Positions 8,590 to 16,978 of a DNA stretch of 36,955 nt are shown here, in pieces. Position 1 is the first letter of the stretch. Each line of letters begins with the position of its first letter. The position numbers and the translations under genes are program-made. The DNA lies in the NCBI GenBank assembly GCA_963645405.1, contig CAVISR010000015.1, positions 1 through 36,955 of the forward strand, read 5' to 3'. The notes beneath the pieces were generated by a model that saw only the letters and a program-made list of their open reading frames with translations, did not search any database and was not told the origin of the DNA. This DNA is from Colivivens sp963645405 (lineage in GTDB: Bacteria; Bacteroidota; Bacteroidia; Bacteroidales; Bacteroidaceae).

Positions 8590-10533
8590 ATGATAACAAT
8601 CACATTTCCTGACGGCAGCAAACGTGAATACGAAGCTGGGGTAACAGGACTTCAAATCGCAGAAAGCATCAGCCAGCGCCTTGCGCAAGACGTGCTTGCC
8701 TGTGGTGTAAACGGAGAAACAACAGAACTGAACCGTCCAATCAACGAGGACGCAACCATCCAACTCTATAAATGGGACGATGCAGAAGGCAAGCATGCCT
8801 TTTGGCACACCTCTGCCCACCTCATGGCAGAAGCCATAGAAGCGCTCTATCCAGGCACACAGTTCGGAATCGGACCAGCCATCGAAAACGGCTTCTACTA
8901 CGACGTGATGCCACCCGAGGGAGTAAAGTTCACCGATGCCGACTTCCCGAAGATAGAGAAGATGATGCAGGAGCTGGTGCAGAAGAAAGAACCGCTCGTA
9001 CGCAAAGACATCTCAAAGAAAGATGTGCTCGAGCTCTTTGCTTCAAAAGGACAGACATACAAGAACGAACTCATAGCAGAACTTGAGGATGGAAAGATTA
9101 CGACCTACACACAGGGCAACTACATTGACCTCTGCAAGGGTCCACACCTCATGACCACTGCTCCAATCAAGGCATTCAAGCTGCTCAGTCTGGCTGCAGC
9201 CTACTGGCGCGGTGACGAGAAACGTCCGATGATGACCCGTATCTACGGAATCTCCTTCCCAAAGAAGAAGATGCTCGATGAATACCTCGTGGCACTCGAG
9301 GAAGCAAAGAAACGCGACCACCGCAAGATAGGCAAGGAGATGGAGCTCTTCACCTTCTCAGAGAGAGTGGGCAAAGGCTTGCCAATGTGGTTGCCAAAAG
9401 GCACACAGGTACGCATACGCCTGCAGGACTTCCTCCGCAAAATCCAGAAACGCTACGGATACGAAGAAGTGATGACTCCACATATCGGAGGCAAGAACCT
9501 CTATGTCACCTCAGGCCACTGGGACCACTACGGAAAAGATTCATTCCGTCCTATCACCACACCGGAGGAAGGCGAGGAATACTTGCTCAAGCCAATGAAC
9601 TGCCCTCACCACTGCGAGATTTATGCATGGAAGCCACGTTCATACAAAGACCTGCCATTCCGCTGCGCAGAATTCGGAACAGTATACCGCTACGAGCAGT
9701 CAGGAGAACTCCACGGACTCACACGCGTACGTTCGTTCACACAGGACGACGCCCACATCTTCTGCCGCCCAGACCAGGTGAAGGAAGAGTTCCTGCGCGT
9801 GATGGACATCATTGCCATCATCTTCAAGGCACTCAACTTCAAGGAATTTGAAGCACAGATAAGTCTGCGTGACCCTAACGACAAAGAAAAATACATCGGT
9901 AGCGATGAAGTGTGGGAGCAGGCAGAAAACGCCATCATCGAAGCATGTGCCGAGAAAGGACTGCACACCCGTACCGAACTGGGAGAAGCAGCCTTCTACG
10001 GACCAAAGCTCGACTTCATGATTAAGGACGCACTCGGACGCCGTTGGCAGCTCGGAACCATTCAGGTGGACTACAACCTGCCAGAACGCTTCAAGCTCGA
10101 ATACACAGGCAGCGACAACGAGAAGCACCGTCCAGTGATGATTCACCGTGCACCGTTCGGCAGCATGGAACGATTCATCGCAGTGCTCATCGAGCACACA
10201 GCCGGACACTTCCCGCTTTGGCTTACCCCTGACCAGGTGGCAATCCTCCCGATATCAGAGAAATTCAATGACTACGCAAAGAAAGTATGCGACTACCTCA
10301 ATATGCATGACGTGCGCGCCACAATCGACGACAGAAACGAGAAGATTGGCCGCAAGGTGCGCGACAACGAAGTAAAGCATATTCCTTACATGCTTATCGT
10401 AGGAGAGAAAGAAGCCAACGACGGAACTGTGAACGTGAGAAAGCAAGGAACACAGGAGCAGGAAACCATGTCGATGGAAGACTTCGCCAAGAAAATCAAC
10501 GACGAGGTACGCCGGATGACAGAAGACATCTAA
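8590..10533 (+). CDS. thrS: Threonyl-tRNA synthetase
   Basis: A 647-residue class II synthetase of normal full length, charging tRNA-Thr in the cytoplasm. Domain order is: TGS domain (about 1-62), the editing/second additional domain (about 65-225, with the HTSAHLMAEA motif), the catalytic core (about 240-535) containing MNCPHHCEIY with the zinc-ligand Cys and class II motif 2 (FRCAEFGTVYRYEQSGEL...), motif 3 (HRAPFGSMERF), and the anticodon-binding domain (about 540-647). It is followed by a terminator and then infC-rpmI-rplT, the order conserved in many bacteria. There is no sign of damage or of a second copy. Confidence 0.97.
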   Translation: MITITFPDGSKREYEAGVTGLQIAESISQRLAQDVLACGVNGETTELNRPINEDATIQLYKWDDAEGKHAFWHTSAHLMAEAIEALYPGTQFGIGPAIENGFYYDVMPPEGVKFTDADFPKIEKMMQELVQKKEPLVRKDISKKDVLELFASKGQTYKNELIAELEDGKITTYTQGNYIDLCKGPHLMTTAPIKAFKLLSLAAAYWRGDEKRPMMTRIYGISFPKKKMLDEYLVALEEAKKRDHRKIGKEMELFTFSERVGKGLPMWLPKGTQVRIRLQDFLRKIQKRYGYEEVMTPHIGGKNLYVTSGHWDHYGKDSFRPITTPEEGEEYLLKPMNCPHHCEIYAWKPRSYKDLPFRCAEFGTVYRYEQSGELHGLTRVRSFTQDDAHIFCRPDQVKEEFLRVMDIIAIIFKALNFKEFEAQISLRDPNDKEKYIGSDEVWEQAENAIIEACAEKGLHTRTELGEAAFYGPKLDFMIKDALGRRWQLGTIQVDYNLPERFKLEYTGSDNEKHRPVMIHRAPFGSMERFIAVLIEHTAGHFPLWLTPDQVAILPISEKFNDYAKKVCDYLNMHDVRATIDDRNEKIGRKVRDNEVKHIPYMLIVGEKEANDGTVNVRKQGTQEQETMSMEDFAKKINDEVRRMTEDI

Positions 10534-10636
10534 AAAGCAGAAATCCCACGAAGGCAAATTCTTGAGGCTGCCTGATATGCAGGAAGCGGAAGCAAACGAA
10601 AGCAAATTCTTGAAGAAGCCTTAGCAGATACGAATG

Positions 10637-10678
10637 TTATGGAGAGGCGGTTAAGCCCCCTCTCCATAATGCATTTTA
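10637..10678 (+). terminator. Terminator downstream of thrS
   Basis: An 11-bp perfect stem TTATGGAGAGG / CCTCTCCATAA encloses an 11-nt loop and is followed by TGCATTTTA. It separates thrS from infC, which has its own promoter about 120 bp further on. The upstream part of the gap also has the repeated string GCAAATTCTTGA at 10554 and 10602. Confidence 0.7.
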
Positions 10679-10785
10679 ATGAATAATCGAGCACACAAAT
10701 GACAAATGAGGGTTAGAACCAATAAAAATGACCCTTGACAGCAAAATAATTGCCTTTTCGCAATTATCTATTGTTAAGAATTTCA

Positions 10786-10793
10786 TATCTTTG
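10786..10793 (+). promoter_or_regulatory. Promoter -7 box for infC-rpmI-rplT
   Basis: TATCTTTG, 83 bp before the preferred infC ATG. The expected start of transcription is near 10800, leaving an A-rich leader of about 75 nt. Confidence 0.65.
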
Positions 10794-10876
10794 CAGTCGA
10801 TTTGCGTAAAGCAGACGAAGAAACGGAACAAACAGGAACAACTAAAAACAAAAAAACCGAAGGAACATCGCATTTA

Positions 10877-11473
10877 ATGAAAGGTGACAACAAGAAGCAG
10901 ATGCACAGAATCAACGAACAGATTCGTGTGCGCGAAGTCAGAATCGTGGGTGACGGAATCGAGTCAAAAGTAATTCCTACAGCCGACGCACTCAAACTAG
11001 CAGAACAAATGGGGGTAGACCTCGTAGAAATCTCACCCACTGCACAACCTCCGGTTTGCCGACTCATCGACTACTCCAAATTCCTCTACCAAATCAAGAG
11101 GAAGGCGAAGGAAATGAAAGCCAAGCAGGTGAAGATTGAGATAAAGGAAATTCGGTTTGGACCACAGACAGCTGAAGCCGACTATGCATTCAAGCTCAAG
11201 CATGCGCAAGAGTTTCTGAAGCAAGGCAACAAGGTGAAAGCCTATGTATTCTTCAAGGGTCGCTCCATCGTGTTCAAGGAACAGGGAGAAGTATTGCTCC
11301 TGCGCCTTGCCAACGACCTCGAGGAAATGGCAAAGGTGGAAAGCATGCCGGTGCTCGAAGGAAAGAAGATGAACATAATGCTTGCACCCAAGAAGTCGGG
11401 CAGTTCAGCAAAGAAGAAAGAGCAGACAGCTCCGCAGGCAGACGCAAAGCCGGCAGAGAAAGAAGCAGAATAA
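10877..11473 (+). CDS. infC: Translation initiation factor IF-3
   Basis: IF-3 binds the 30S subunit and checks initiator tRNA and start-codon pairing. From ATG 10877 the protein has 198 residues: an N-terminal domain with RINEQIRVREVRIVGD, the linker, and the C-terminal domain with VKIEIKEIRFGPQT and the YVFFKGRS strand, followed by a Lys/Ala/Glu-rich tail of about 30 residues. A frame extension to TTG 10802 exists, but that codon lies almost on the predicted transcription start, and the ATG gives the family's usual N-terminus, so I chose the ATG. It is the first gene of the infC-rpmI-rplT unit, as in most bacteria. Ribosomal-protein feedback is known for this operon elsewhere; I see no clear L20 site here. 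Confidence 0.95.
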   Translation: MKGDNKKQMHRINEQIRVREVRIVGDGIESKVIPTADALKLAEQMGVDLVEISPTAQPPVCRLIDYSKFLYQIKRKAKEMKAKQVKIEIKEIRFGPQTAEADYAFKLKHAQEFLKQGNKVKAYVFFKGRSIVFKEQGEVLLLRLANDLEEMAKVESMPVLEGKKMNIMLAPKKSGSSAKKKEQTAPQADAKPAEKEAE

Positions 11474-11559
11474 ACAAAGCATATATAATAAAAAGGTGCG
11501 TAACGTCGTGGTATATACGTTGCCACCAATAATAGTAACAAATAAAAACATTTAGAAAG

Positions 11560-11757
11560 ATGCCAAAAGTTAAGACAAGTTCAGCCGCTAAGAAGCGCTT
11601 TAAGCTTACCGGAACTGGAAAAATCAAGAGACAGCATGCTTACCACAGTCACATTCTGACAAAGAAGACTAAGAAGCAGAAGAGAAACCTCGACCACTCA
11701 GCAATCGTTGTATCAGCTAACGTAAAGCAAGTACGCGACCTGCTCTGCCTCCGTTAA
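11560..11757 (+). CDS. rpmI: 50S ribosomal protein L35
   Basis: A 65-residue basic protein starting MPKVKTSSAAKKRFKLTGTG, the family's standard opening, and of standard length. It is a structural component of the large ribosomal subunit. It lies 86 bp after infC and 110 bp before rplT. The intergenic leader contains the TATATAATAAAAAGGTG string typical of this genome's 5' leaders, which may mean an additional start or a translation-enhancing leader. Confidence 0.97.
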   Translation: MPKVKTSSAAKKRFKLTGTGKIKRQHAYHSHILTKKTKKQKRNLDHSAIVVSANVKQVRDLLCLR

Positions 11758-11867
11758 ACCACCAATTCAGTAAGTAAGGAATTTATTAACAAATTGTTTA
11801 ATCGAATGCCTAGCTCAAAAGAGTAGTCAAGAAGTACTACCGCTAACATTCACAAAGAATCAAAACT

Positions 11868-12212
11868 ATGCCAAGATCAGTAAATCATGTTGCTTCAAGA
11901 GCAAGAAGAAAGAAGATTTTAAAGCGCGTTAAAGGTCAGTACGGTGCACGCAAAAACGTTTGGACCGTTGCCAAAAATGCTTACGAGAAGGGTCTCACCT
12001 ATGCATTCGTAAGCCGTCGTCGCAAGAAGAGAGAGTTCCGTGCACTCTGGATTCAGCGTATCAACGCTGCTGCACGCCTTGAGGGAATGTCGTACTCACA
12101 GCTTATGGGAGCACTCCACAAAGCAGGTATTGAAATCAACCGCAAGACTCTTGCAAACCTTGCACTCAACAACCCTGAAGCATTCAAAGCTGTTGTAGAG
12201 AAAGTTAAGTAA
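11868..12212 (+). CDS. rplT: 50S ribosomal protein L20
   Basis: A 114-residue basic protein (opens MPRSVNHVASRARRKKILKR) of full family length. L20 is needed for early assembly of the large subunit through 23S rRNA and in several bacteria represses its own operon. It is the last gene of the infC-rpmI-rplT unit, followed within 25 bp by a strong terminator. Confidence 0.97.
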   Translation: MPRSVNHVASRARRKKILKRVKGQYGARKNVWTVAKNAYEKGLTYAFVSRRRKKREFRALWIQRINAAARLEGMSYSQLMGALHKAGIEINRKTLANLALNNPEAFKAVVEKVK

Positions 12213-12234
12213 ACTGACAATTGCTTGATAAGAC

Positions 12235-12267
12235 AGGAGAGCCGACAAAGCTCTCCTATTTTATTTA
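12235..12267 (+). terminator. Terminator of infC-rpmI-rplT
   Basis: An 8-bp stem AGGAGAGC / GCTCTCCT with a 7-nt loop is followed by the T-rich tail ATTTTATTTA. Confidence 0.85.
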
Positions 12268-12432
12268 TAGGCTTGTTCTGAATCACGCGTTTGTGTGAAT
12301 TCATTCTATCGGGATGCCATGTTGACATTGTTTCATTCTATTGGAGCAGGACACAATTAAGACCATAGTCAGAACCAGCTTGTAACCCAAAGCATATTCT
12401 CTTTTTATCCAATACATTAATTCAAACATTCA

Positions 12433-13254
12433 ATGAAATCAGAACAGTTCAGCATCAAGAAAAGGTCTGTGCGCTGGAAGCAATTCACCCGACATTCGGA
12501 CAGCGTATTCCTCAGTCTTGGGCGTGAGATAAGCATCGGAGTGCTCAGTGTGGCAACCCTGCTTGTGGCAACCCCTTGTTCGGCTGCAGGAAAGACTGCA
12601 ATGGCAACAGTCAACCAATCCGAAGCCAATGAATTGTTGGCAGACGAAGCACTCGACGGACCAGGAGTTGCAGACACAACCCTACTTGAAGAAGGTGACC
12701 TTCTCTTCAATGTAGTAAGGAACGAAGAAGGTCTGGCTGCCGCCATTGTCAACGTAACAGAAGGCGTAGCCCAACAAAACATCTCACACGTAGCCATCGT
12801 CCACCGCCAAGACGGTGAACTCTACGTACTCGAAGCCACTGGAAAACACGGAGTATGGCTCACTCCCATTGACTCTTTTATCAACAAAGCCGACCACACT
12901 GCCGACGGCCATCCTTTGATATTGGTAGGACGACTGAAAGACCGGTCCAATATCAAAGCATCCATCGACAAAGCCCTGTCCTATCTCGGACGTCCATACG
13001 ACCGACTTTATATGCCCGACGACAAGGCAATCTATTGCAGCGAACTCGTGCAATTATCCTACACGTATGCCGACGGAACCAATGTGTTTCCGCTGCAGCC
13101 CATGTCGTTCCACGACAAGAGCGGCAAAGTCACCCAATTCTGGAAAGACTACTATCGGACTTACGAAATGGAAGTGCCCGAAGGAAAGCCCGGAACCAAT
13201 CCTGGCGGGATATCGCAAAGCAAGGCAATAGAAATCATCCACAAGTTTTACTAG
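12433..13254 (+). CDS. YiiX-like permuted papain-fold hydrolase
   Basis: A 273-residue exported protein. A long charged N-terminus (about 30 residues) precedes a hydrophobic stretch and an Ala-rich cleavage region (ATPCSAAG, near 46-53). The body matches the YiiX/YebB group of the NlpC/P60 superfamily with permuted catalytic order: EEGDLLF (86-92), the His motif ISHVAIV (His 119) before the Cys motif YCSELV (Cys 202), and the GRPYDRLY segment between. These enzymes are thought to cleave amide or ester bonds in cell-envelope material; the substrate is not known. It stands alone, after the rplT terminator and before a 22-bp minisatellite. A start further inside (for example Met 57) would remove the signal, so the first ATG is preferred. 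Confidence 0.8.
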   Translation: MKSEQFSIKKRSVRWKQFTRHSDSVFLSLGREISIGVLSVATLLVATPCSAAGKTAMATVNQSEANELLADEALDGPGVADTTLLEEGDLLFNVVRNEEGLAAAIVNVTEGVAQQNISHVAIVHRQDGELYVLEATGKHGVWLTPIDSFINKADHTADGHPLILVGRLKDRSNIKASIDKALSYLGRPYDRLYMPDDKAIYCSELVQLSYTYADGTNVFPLQPMSFHDKSGKVTQFWKDYYRTYEMEVPEGKPGTNPGGISQSKAIEIIHKFY

Positions 13255-13326
13255 AGATTCAAGTTACACAAGTCCAAATGAAAATGGTTGTATGGACATT
13301 GTTTCCCCCTTTGGAGTCTACAAGAA

Positions 13327-13568
13327 AATGGACATAGGTTCGCAATACAATGGACAAGCGGTCGCATGGCAATGGACAAGCGGTCGTATGACAACGAACA
13401 ACCGGTCGTATGACGATGGACAACCGGTCGTATGACGATGGACAACCGGTCGTATGACGATGGACAACCGGTCGTATGACGATGGACAACCGGTCGTATG
13501 ACGATGGACAACCGGTCGTATGACGATGGACAACCGGTCGTATGACAATGGACATAGGTTCGTTTGCC
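13327..13568. repeat. 22-bp tandem array, 11 units
   Basis: Eleven contiguous 22-bp units with no spacers. Six central units (13415-13546) are identical, starting GATGGACAACCGG and ending TCGTATGAC. The outermost units (13327 and 13547) are a shared variant with GACATAGGTTCG. Identity is highest in the middle and decays outwards, as expected from slippage or unequal exchange. Because 22 is not a multiple of 3 and one strand lacks stops, all three minus frames are open through it; these are not genes. It fills most of the gap between the YiiX-like gene and the TonB receptor gene. Confidence 0.95.
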
Positions 13569-13677
13569 AATGAGCCAAAAACTCTTTTCGCCTTGTTGCC
13601 ATACTTGCGGAACTGTGATTAAAGAAAGGAACTGGAAACAATGACATCAACCCCAAGTTTTACTGATAGAAGAAACA

Positions 13678-15669
13678 ATGAAAACATTTATATCTGTGCC
13701 GGCAATGCTGCTGGCAAGTACACTAGCACATGCAAATATCACTGGCATCAACACTGATATTAATGCAAGTCTTAACAATGATACAAACAAAAGTCTTAAC
13801 AAAAGTCTTAACAATGACATCGACTCAACCATCGTATTGGAAGAAGCATGTGTGACAGCCTCACGCATACCGATGCCAGCCGACAAAGCCACAAGACTGG
13901 TGCAGGTTCTCTCGTCAAAGGAAATCGAGTCGAGCGCAGCCCAAAGCGTCAACGACCTGCTCAAGCTGGTTGCAGGAGTGGACGTACGCCAGCGCGGAGG
14001 CTATGGAGTGCAGACCGACATAGGAATCAACGGAGGCAACGAAGACCAACTGACGGTGCTGCTCAACGGAGTGAACATCTCCAATCCGCAGACCGGACAT
14101 CTGACGATGGACCTGCCAGTGAGCATCAACGACATTGAACGCATCGAAGTCATTGAAGGCGGAGCAAGCCGCGTCTATGGTTCGTCAGCCTTTTCGGGAG
14201 CAATCAACATCGTAACAAAATCAGCAGAAGGCAATGCCGTCTCAGCATCCGTCACCGGCGGTTCCTATGGCACATTCTCTGCCGACGGAAGCCTCAACCT
14301 CCAGTCCGGCAAGTTTGCCAACCACATCAGCAGCGGTTGGACTCAGAGTGACGGAGCCTCAGCCAACAGCGATTTCAAGAAAGCAAATGCCTATTGGAAC
14401 GAGAAGTTCTCAAACGACTTTGCCGACATCACGTTCCAGGCAGGACTGAGCAATATGAAATATGGAGCAAACACCTTCTACGGCACCGGCAGCAATTCAC
14501 AGTACGAGGAAGGCACGAAATATCTCGCAAGTCTCCAGGCTGAAACCAAAGGACGGATTCATGTTCGTCCGCAAGTGTACTGGAACCGCTCGTACGACCA
14601 CTACATCTGGCTCCGCAACAATCCGTCGGCTTACGAGAACTATCATCAGACCGATGTCTATGGAGCCAATGTGAATGCATGGATGCAATGGGCACTGGGC
14701 AAGACTGCCGTAGGCTTCGAATTCCGTCGCGAGAACATTCTCAGCACACGGCTCGGCAAGGAGATTGACGCTAACCACATCAACAAATACCCAGGCTACA
14801 AGTACAAGGACAAACGTTCGGGCACGGGCATTTACCTTGAGCACGATGTGGTATTCAGTCAATGGAGCATCTCTGCAGGACTACTTGCATACAACAACAC
14901 CTCCGTGGATGAATCCATGCGACTGTATCCAGGCATCGACATCAGCTACAGTCCGCTTCCCGGCATGAGAGTCTATGCATCCTTCAACCAAAGTCTGCGC
15001 ACACCCACCTTCACCGACCTCTACTACAACGGACCGGGCATCGAAGGCAACACAAGCCTGAAACCGGAGAAAAGCACCGACTATTCCATTGGTGGCAGTT
15101 ACAGCAAAGGACTGTTCTCGGGTCAAGTCAAAGGCTTCTACCGAAACGGCACAGACATGATTGACTGGGTAAAGAAAGAAGGAGCCGACAAATGGACCAC
15201 AGCCAATTCCGACATCAACAATATCGGGGCTGAAGCCTACGTTGCCCTCGACTTCATGAAGGCAGGCAGGAGCAATCCCCTTGTCCGTTCATTCACACTG
15301 AGCTATTGCTACAACCATCAGGAACGGTCAAACAAAGAGCAAGCATCGGCTTACGGCAGCCAGTTGGTCTACCTGTGCCACAAACTGGTGGCAACACTCA
15401 ACCACCGTCTGCTGAAAAAACTGAGCGCGCAATGGGAGTTCATGTTGAAAGACCGCACAGGATGGTTCGACAATGCACAGACCGACAAGCAACAGAATTA
15501 CGGCAGTTTCGCACAACTCGACTTGAAGCTTCAATGGACCGAACGCTTCTACACCATCTATGTAAAAGGCAATAATCTGACATCAAAGAAGTACTACGAC
15601 ATAGCCAATGTGCAGCAGCCAGGGTTTTGGTTCACAGTAGGAGCCAAGATTGACATTGCCGTGAAGTGA
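13678..15669 (+). CDS. TonB-dependent receptor, BtuB/CirA type
   Basis: A 663-residue outer-membrane receptor with a signal peptide ending about LAHA (19). An Asn/Ser-rich stretch follows (20-50, with repeated KSLNN), then a possible TonB box TIVLEEACVTA (51-61). The plug (about 62-170) has QSVNDLLKLVAGVDVRQRGG, DQLTVLLNGVNI and ASRVYGSSAFSGAINIVT, and the rest is barrel with SLKPEKSTDYSIG and a C-terminal NLTSKKYYD segment. Size and plug are like receptors for vitamin B12 or iron chelates, not SusC. No cobalamin riboswitch precedes it, so B12 is not supported by regulation. The promoter is not evident and it has no partner genes in the immediate surroundings. Confidence 0.85.
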   Translation: MKTFISVPAMLLASTLAHANITGINTDINASLNNDTNKSLNKSLNNDIDSTIVLEEACVTASRIPMPADKATRLVQVLSSKEIESSAAQSVNDLLKLVAGVDVRQRGGYGVQTDIGINGGNEDQLTVLLNGVNISNPQTGHLTMDLPVSINDIERIEVIEGGASRVYGSSAFSGAINIVTKSAEGNAVSASVTGGSYGTFSADGSLNLQSGKFANHISSGWTQSDGASANSDFKKANAYWNEKFSNDFADITFQAGLSNMKYGANTFYGTGSNSQYEEGTKYLASLQAETKGRIHVRPQVYWNRSYDHYIWLRNNPSAYENYHQTDVYGANVNAWMQWALGKTAVGFEFRRENILSTRLGKEIDANHINKYPGYKYKDKRSGTGIYLEHDVVFSQWSISAGLLAYNNTSVDESMRLYPGIDISYSPLPGMRVYASFNQSLRTPTFTDLYYNGPGIEGNTSLKPEKSTDYSIGGSYSKGLFSGQVKGFYRNGTDMIDWVKKEGADKWTTANSDINNIGAEAYVALDFMKAGRSNPLVRSFTLSYCYNHQERSNKEQASAYGSQLVYLCHKLVATLNHRLLKKLSAQWEFMLKDRTGWFDNAQTDKQQNYGSFAQLDLKLQWTERFYTIYVKGNNLTSKKYYDIANVQQPGFWFTVGAKIDIAVK

Positions 15670-15688
15670 AGGTTGTCAGTCATGCGAA

Positions 15689-15726
15689 AGCCATTCGTTG
15701 CAGTCTACTCGTAGCCATTCATTGCA
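15689..15726. repeat. Direct repeat, 24-bp period
   Basis: AGCCATTC(G/A)TTGCA occurs at 15689 and 15713, 24 bp apart, just after the TonB receptor stop codon. Confidence 0.6.
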
Positions 15727-15830
15727 CAAATAACGTCGATTTTGCAATTTTGAAGAGTACTTTCATGCTCGCCACACAACAAAACGTGCCATTTAGTGCA
15801 TAAACATTTTACGGACATAGGATAATTCTC

Positions 15831-15838
15831 TATCTTTG
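15831..15838 (+). promoter_or_regulatory. Promoter -7 box for fabD
   Basis: TATCTTTG, 45 bp before the fabD ATG. No clear -33 TTTG is seen upstream. Confidence 0.65.
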
Positions 15839-15882
15839 CAAAGTAAAAAATAATCGGACGATAACTTTTAATAATATTGAAT

Positions 15883-16773
15883 ATGAAAGCATTTGTATTT
15901 CCAGGTCAGGGAGCCCAGTTCTCAGGAATGGGCAAGGACCTTTACGAGTCAAACGAGTTAGCTAAGGAATTATTCGACAAGGCAAACGAGATTCTCGGTT
16001 ACAAAATCACAGACATCATGTTTGAAGGAACTGCAGAAGAACTGAAGCAGACAAAGGTGACACAGCCAGCCGTATTCCTTCACTCTGTAATCTCAGCTTT
16101 CTGTATGGGTGACGAATTCAAGCCCGAGATGGTTGCCGGACACTCACTTGGAGAGTTCTCCGCACTCGTTGCATCCGGATGCCTCTCATTCGAAGACGGA
16201 CTGAAACTTGTGTACAAGCGTGCAATGGCAATGCAGAAGGCATGCGAGGCTGCACCATCAACCATGGCTGCAATCATCGGTCTGCCTGATGAGAAAATCG
16301 AGGAGATCTGTGCATCTATAAACAAGCCGGGACATGTGGTTGTTCCTGCAAACTACAACAACCCAGGACAGCTTGTGATTTCCGGAAACATCGAAGCAGT
16401 AAACGAGGCTTGCGAAGCATTGAAGGCAGCAGGAGCAAAGCGTGCCCTCCCACTGCAGGTAGGCGGTGCGTTCCACTCTCCACTGATGATGCCAGCACAG
16501 CACGAACTTGCTGAAGCCATCGAGCAGACAGAGTTCCATGCTCCGAAGTGCCCAGTTTACCAGAACGTAGATGCCAAGGGACACACCAATCCAGAAGAAA
16601 TCAAGTCAAACCTCCTGAAGCAGCTCACTTCACCAGTGAAATGGACTTACGAAGTACAGGCAATGATTGCCGACGGAGCAACCGACTTCACTGAGTGTGG
16701 TCCGGGCAAGGCCCTCCAGGGCATGATAGCAAAGATTTCACGCGACGTAACTGTTCATGGAATCATTGCATAA
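15883..16773 (+). CDS. fabD: Malonyl-CoA:ACP transacylase
   Basis: A 296-residue cytoplasmic enzyme that moves malonyl from CoA to acyl carrier protein for fatty-acid synthesis. It starts MKAFVFPGQGAQFSGMG, with the nucleophile elbow GHSLGE (Ser 88), the QPAVFLHS segment, and the catalytic His in GGAFHSPLM (His 198). Length and all motifs are normal. A TTG six bases upstream is in frame, but ATG 15883 gives the family's standard N-terminus. It is a single-gene unit with its own promoter and terminator; other fab genes are not in the window. Confidence 0.96.
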   Translation: MKAFVFPGQGAQFSGMGKDLYESNELAKELFDKANEILGYKITDIMFEGTAEELKQTKVTQPAVFLHSVISAFCMGDEFKPEMVAGHSLGEFSALVASGCLSFEDGLKLVYKRAMAMQKACEAAPSTMAAIIGLPDEKIEEICASINKPGHVVVPANYNNPGQLVISGNIEAVNEACEALKAAGAKRALPLQVGGAFHSPLMMPAQHELAEAIEQTEFHAPKCPVYQNVDAKGHTNPEEIKSNLLKQLTSPVKWTYEVQAMIADGATDFTECGPGKALQGMIAKISRDVTVHGIIA

Positions 16774-16805
16774 GCCAACCGCCGACAGGTAAAGAAACAA
16801 AGAAC

Positions 16806-16843
16806 AGCCTCCTTAAATCCATTGAGGAGGCTTTTGCTTTGTT
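16806..16843 (+). terminator. Terminator of fabD
   Basis: An 8-bp stem AGCCTCCT / AGGAGGCT with an 11-nt loop is followed by TTTGCTTTGTT. Confidence 0.8.
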
Positions 16844-16860
16844 ACACCTTATATATAATA

Positions 16861-16947
16861 AGCACTGCGAAAAGATACAAGCACTGCCCGTAACATCAAA
16901 ACGCCCGTAAAACAACAAGCACTGCTCATAATATCAAAGCACTGCAA
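16861..16947. repeat. Degenerate 19-bp direct repeats
   Basis: The string AGCACTGC occurs at 16861, 16880, 16918 and 16938, with a decayed unit at 16899, so the spacing is 19, 19, 19 and 20 bp. It lies between the fabD terminator and the GH13 start codon. Confidence 0.6.
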
Positions 16948-16978
16948 AAACTAAATCGACAACAATCAAGCCTACAGA

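Noticed and set aside
10802..10876. TTG start for infC
   Set aside because: It would begin at the predicted transcription start, and the added residues (Lys/Thr/Glu-rich) are not like IF-3.
13327..13568. CRISPR array
   Set aside because: Units are contiguous 22-mers with no spacers, and no cas gene is present. The same applies to the arrays at 24886, 26837 and 31843.
13251..13656. Three overlapping minus-strand open frames with a repeated SSYDRLSIVIRP-like peptide
   Set aside because: They arise because a 22-bp unit without stops opens all three frames; there is no start context, family resemblance or promoter.
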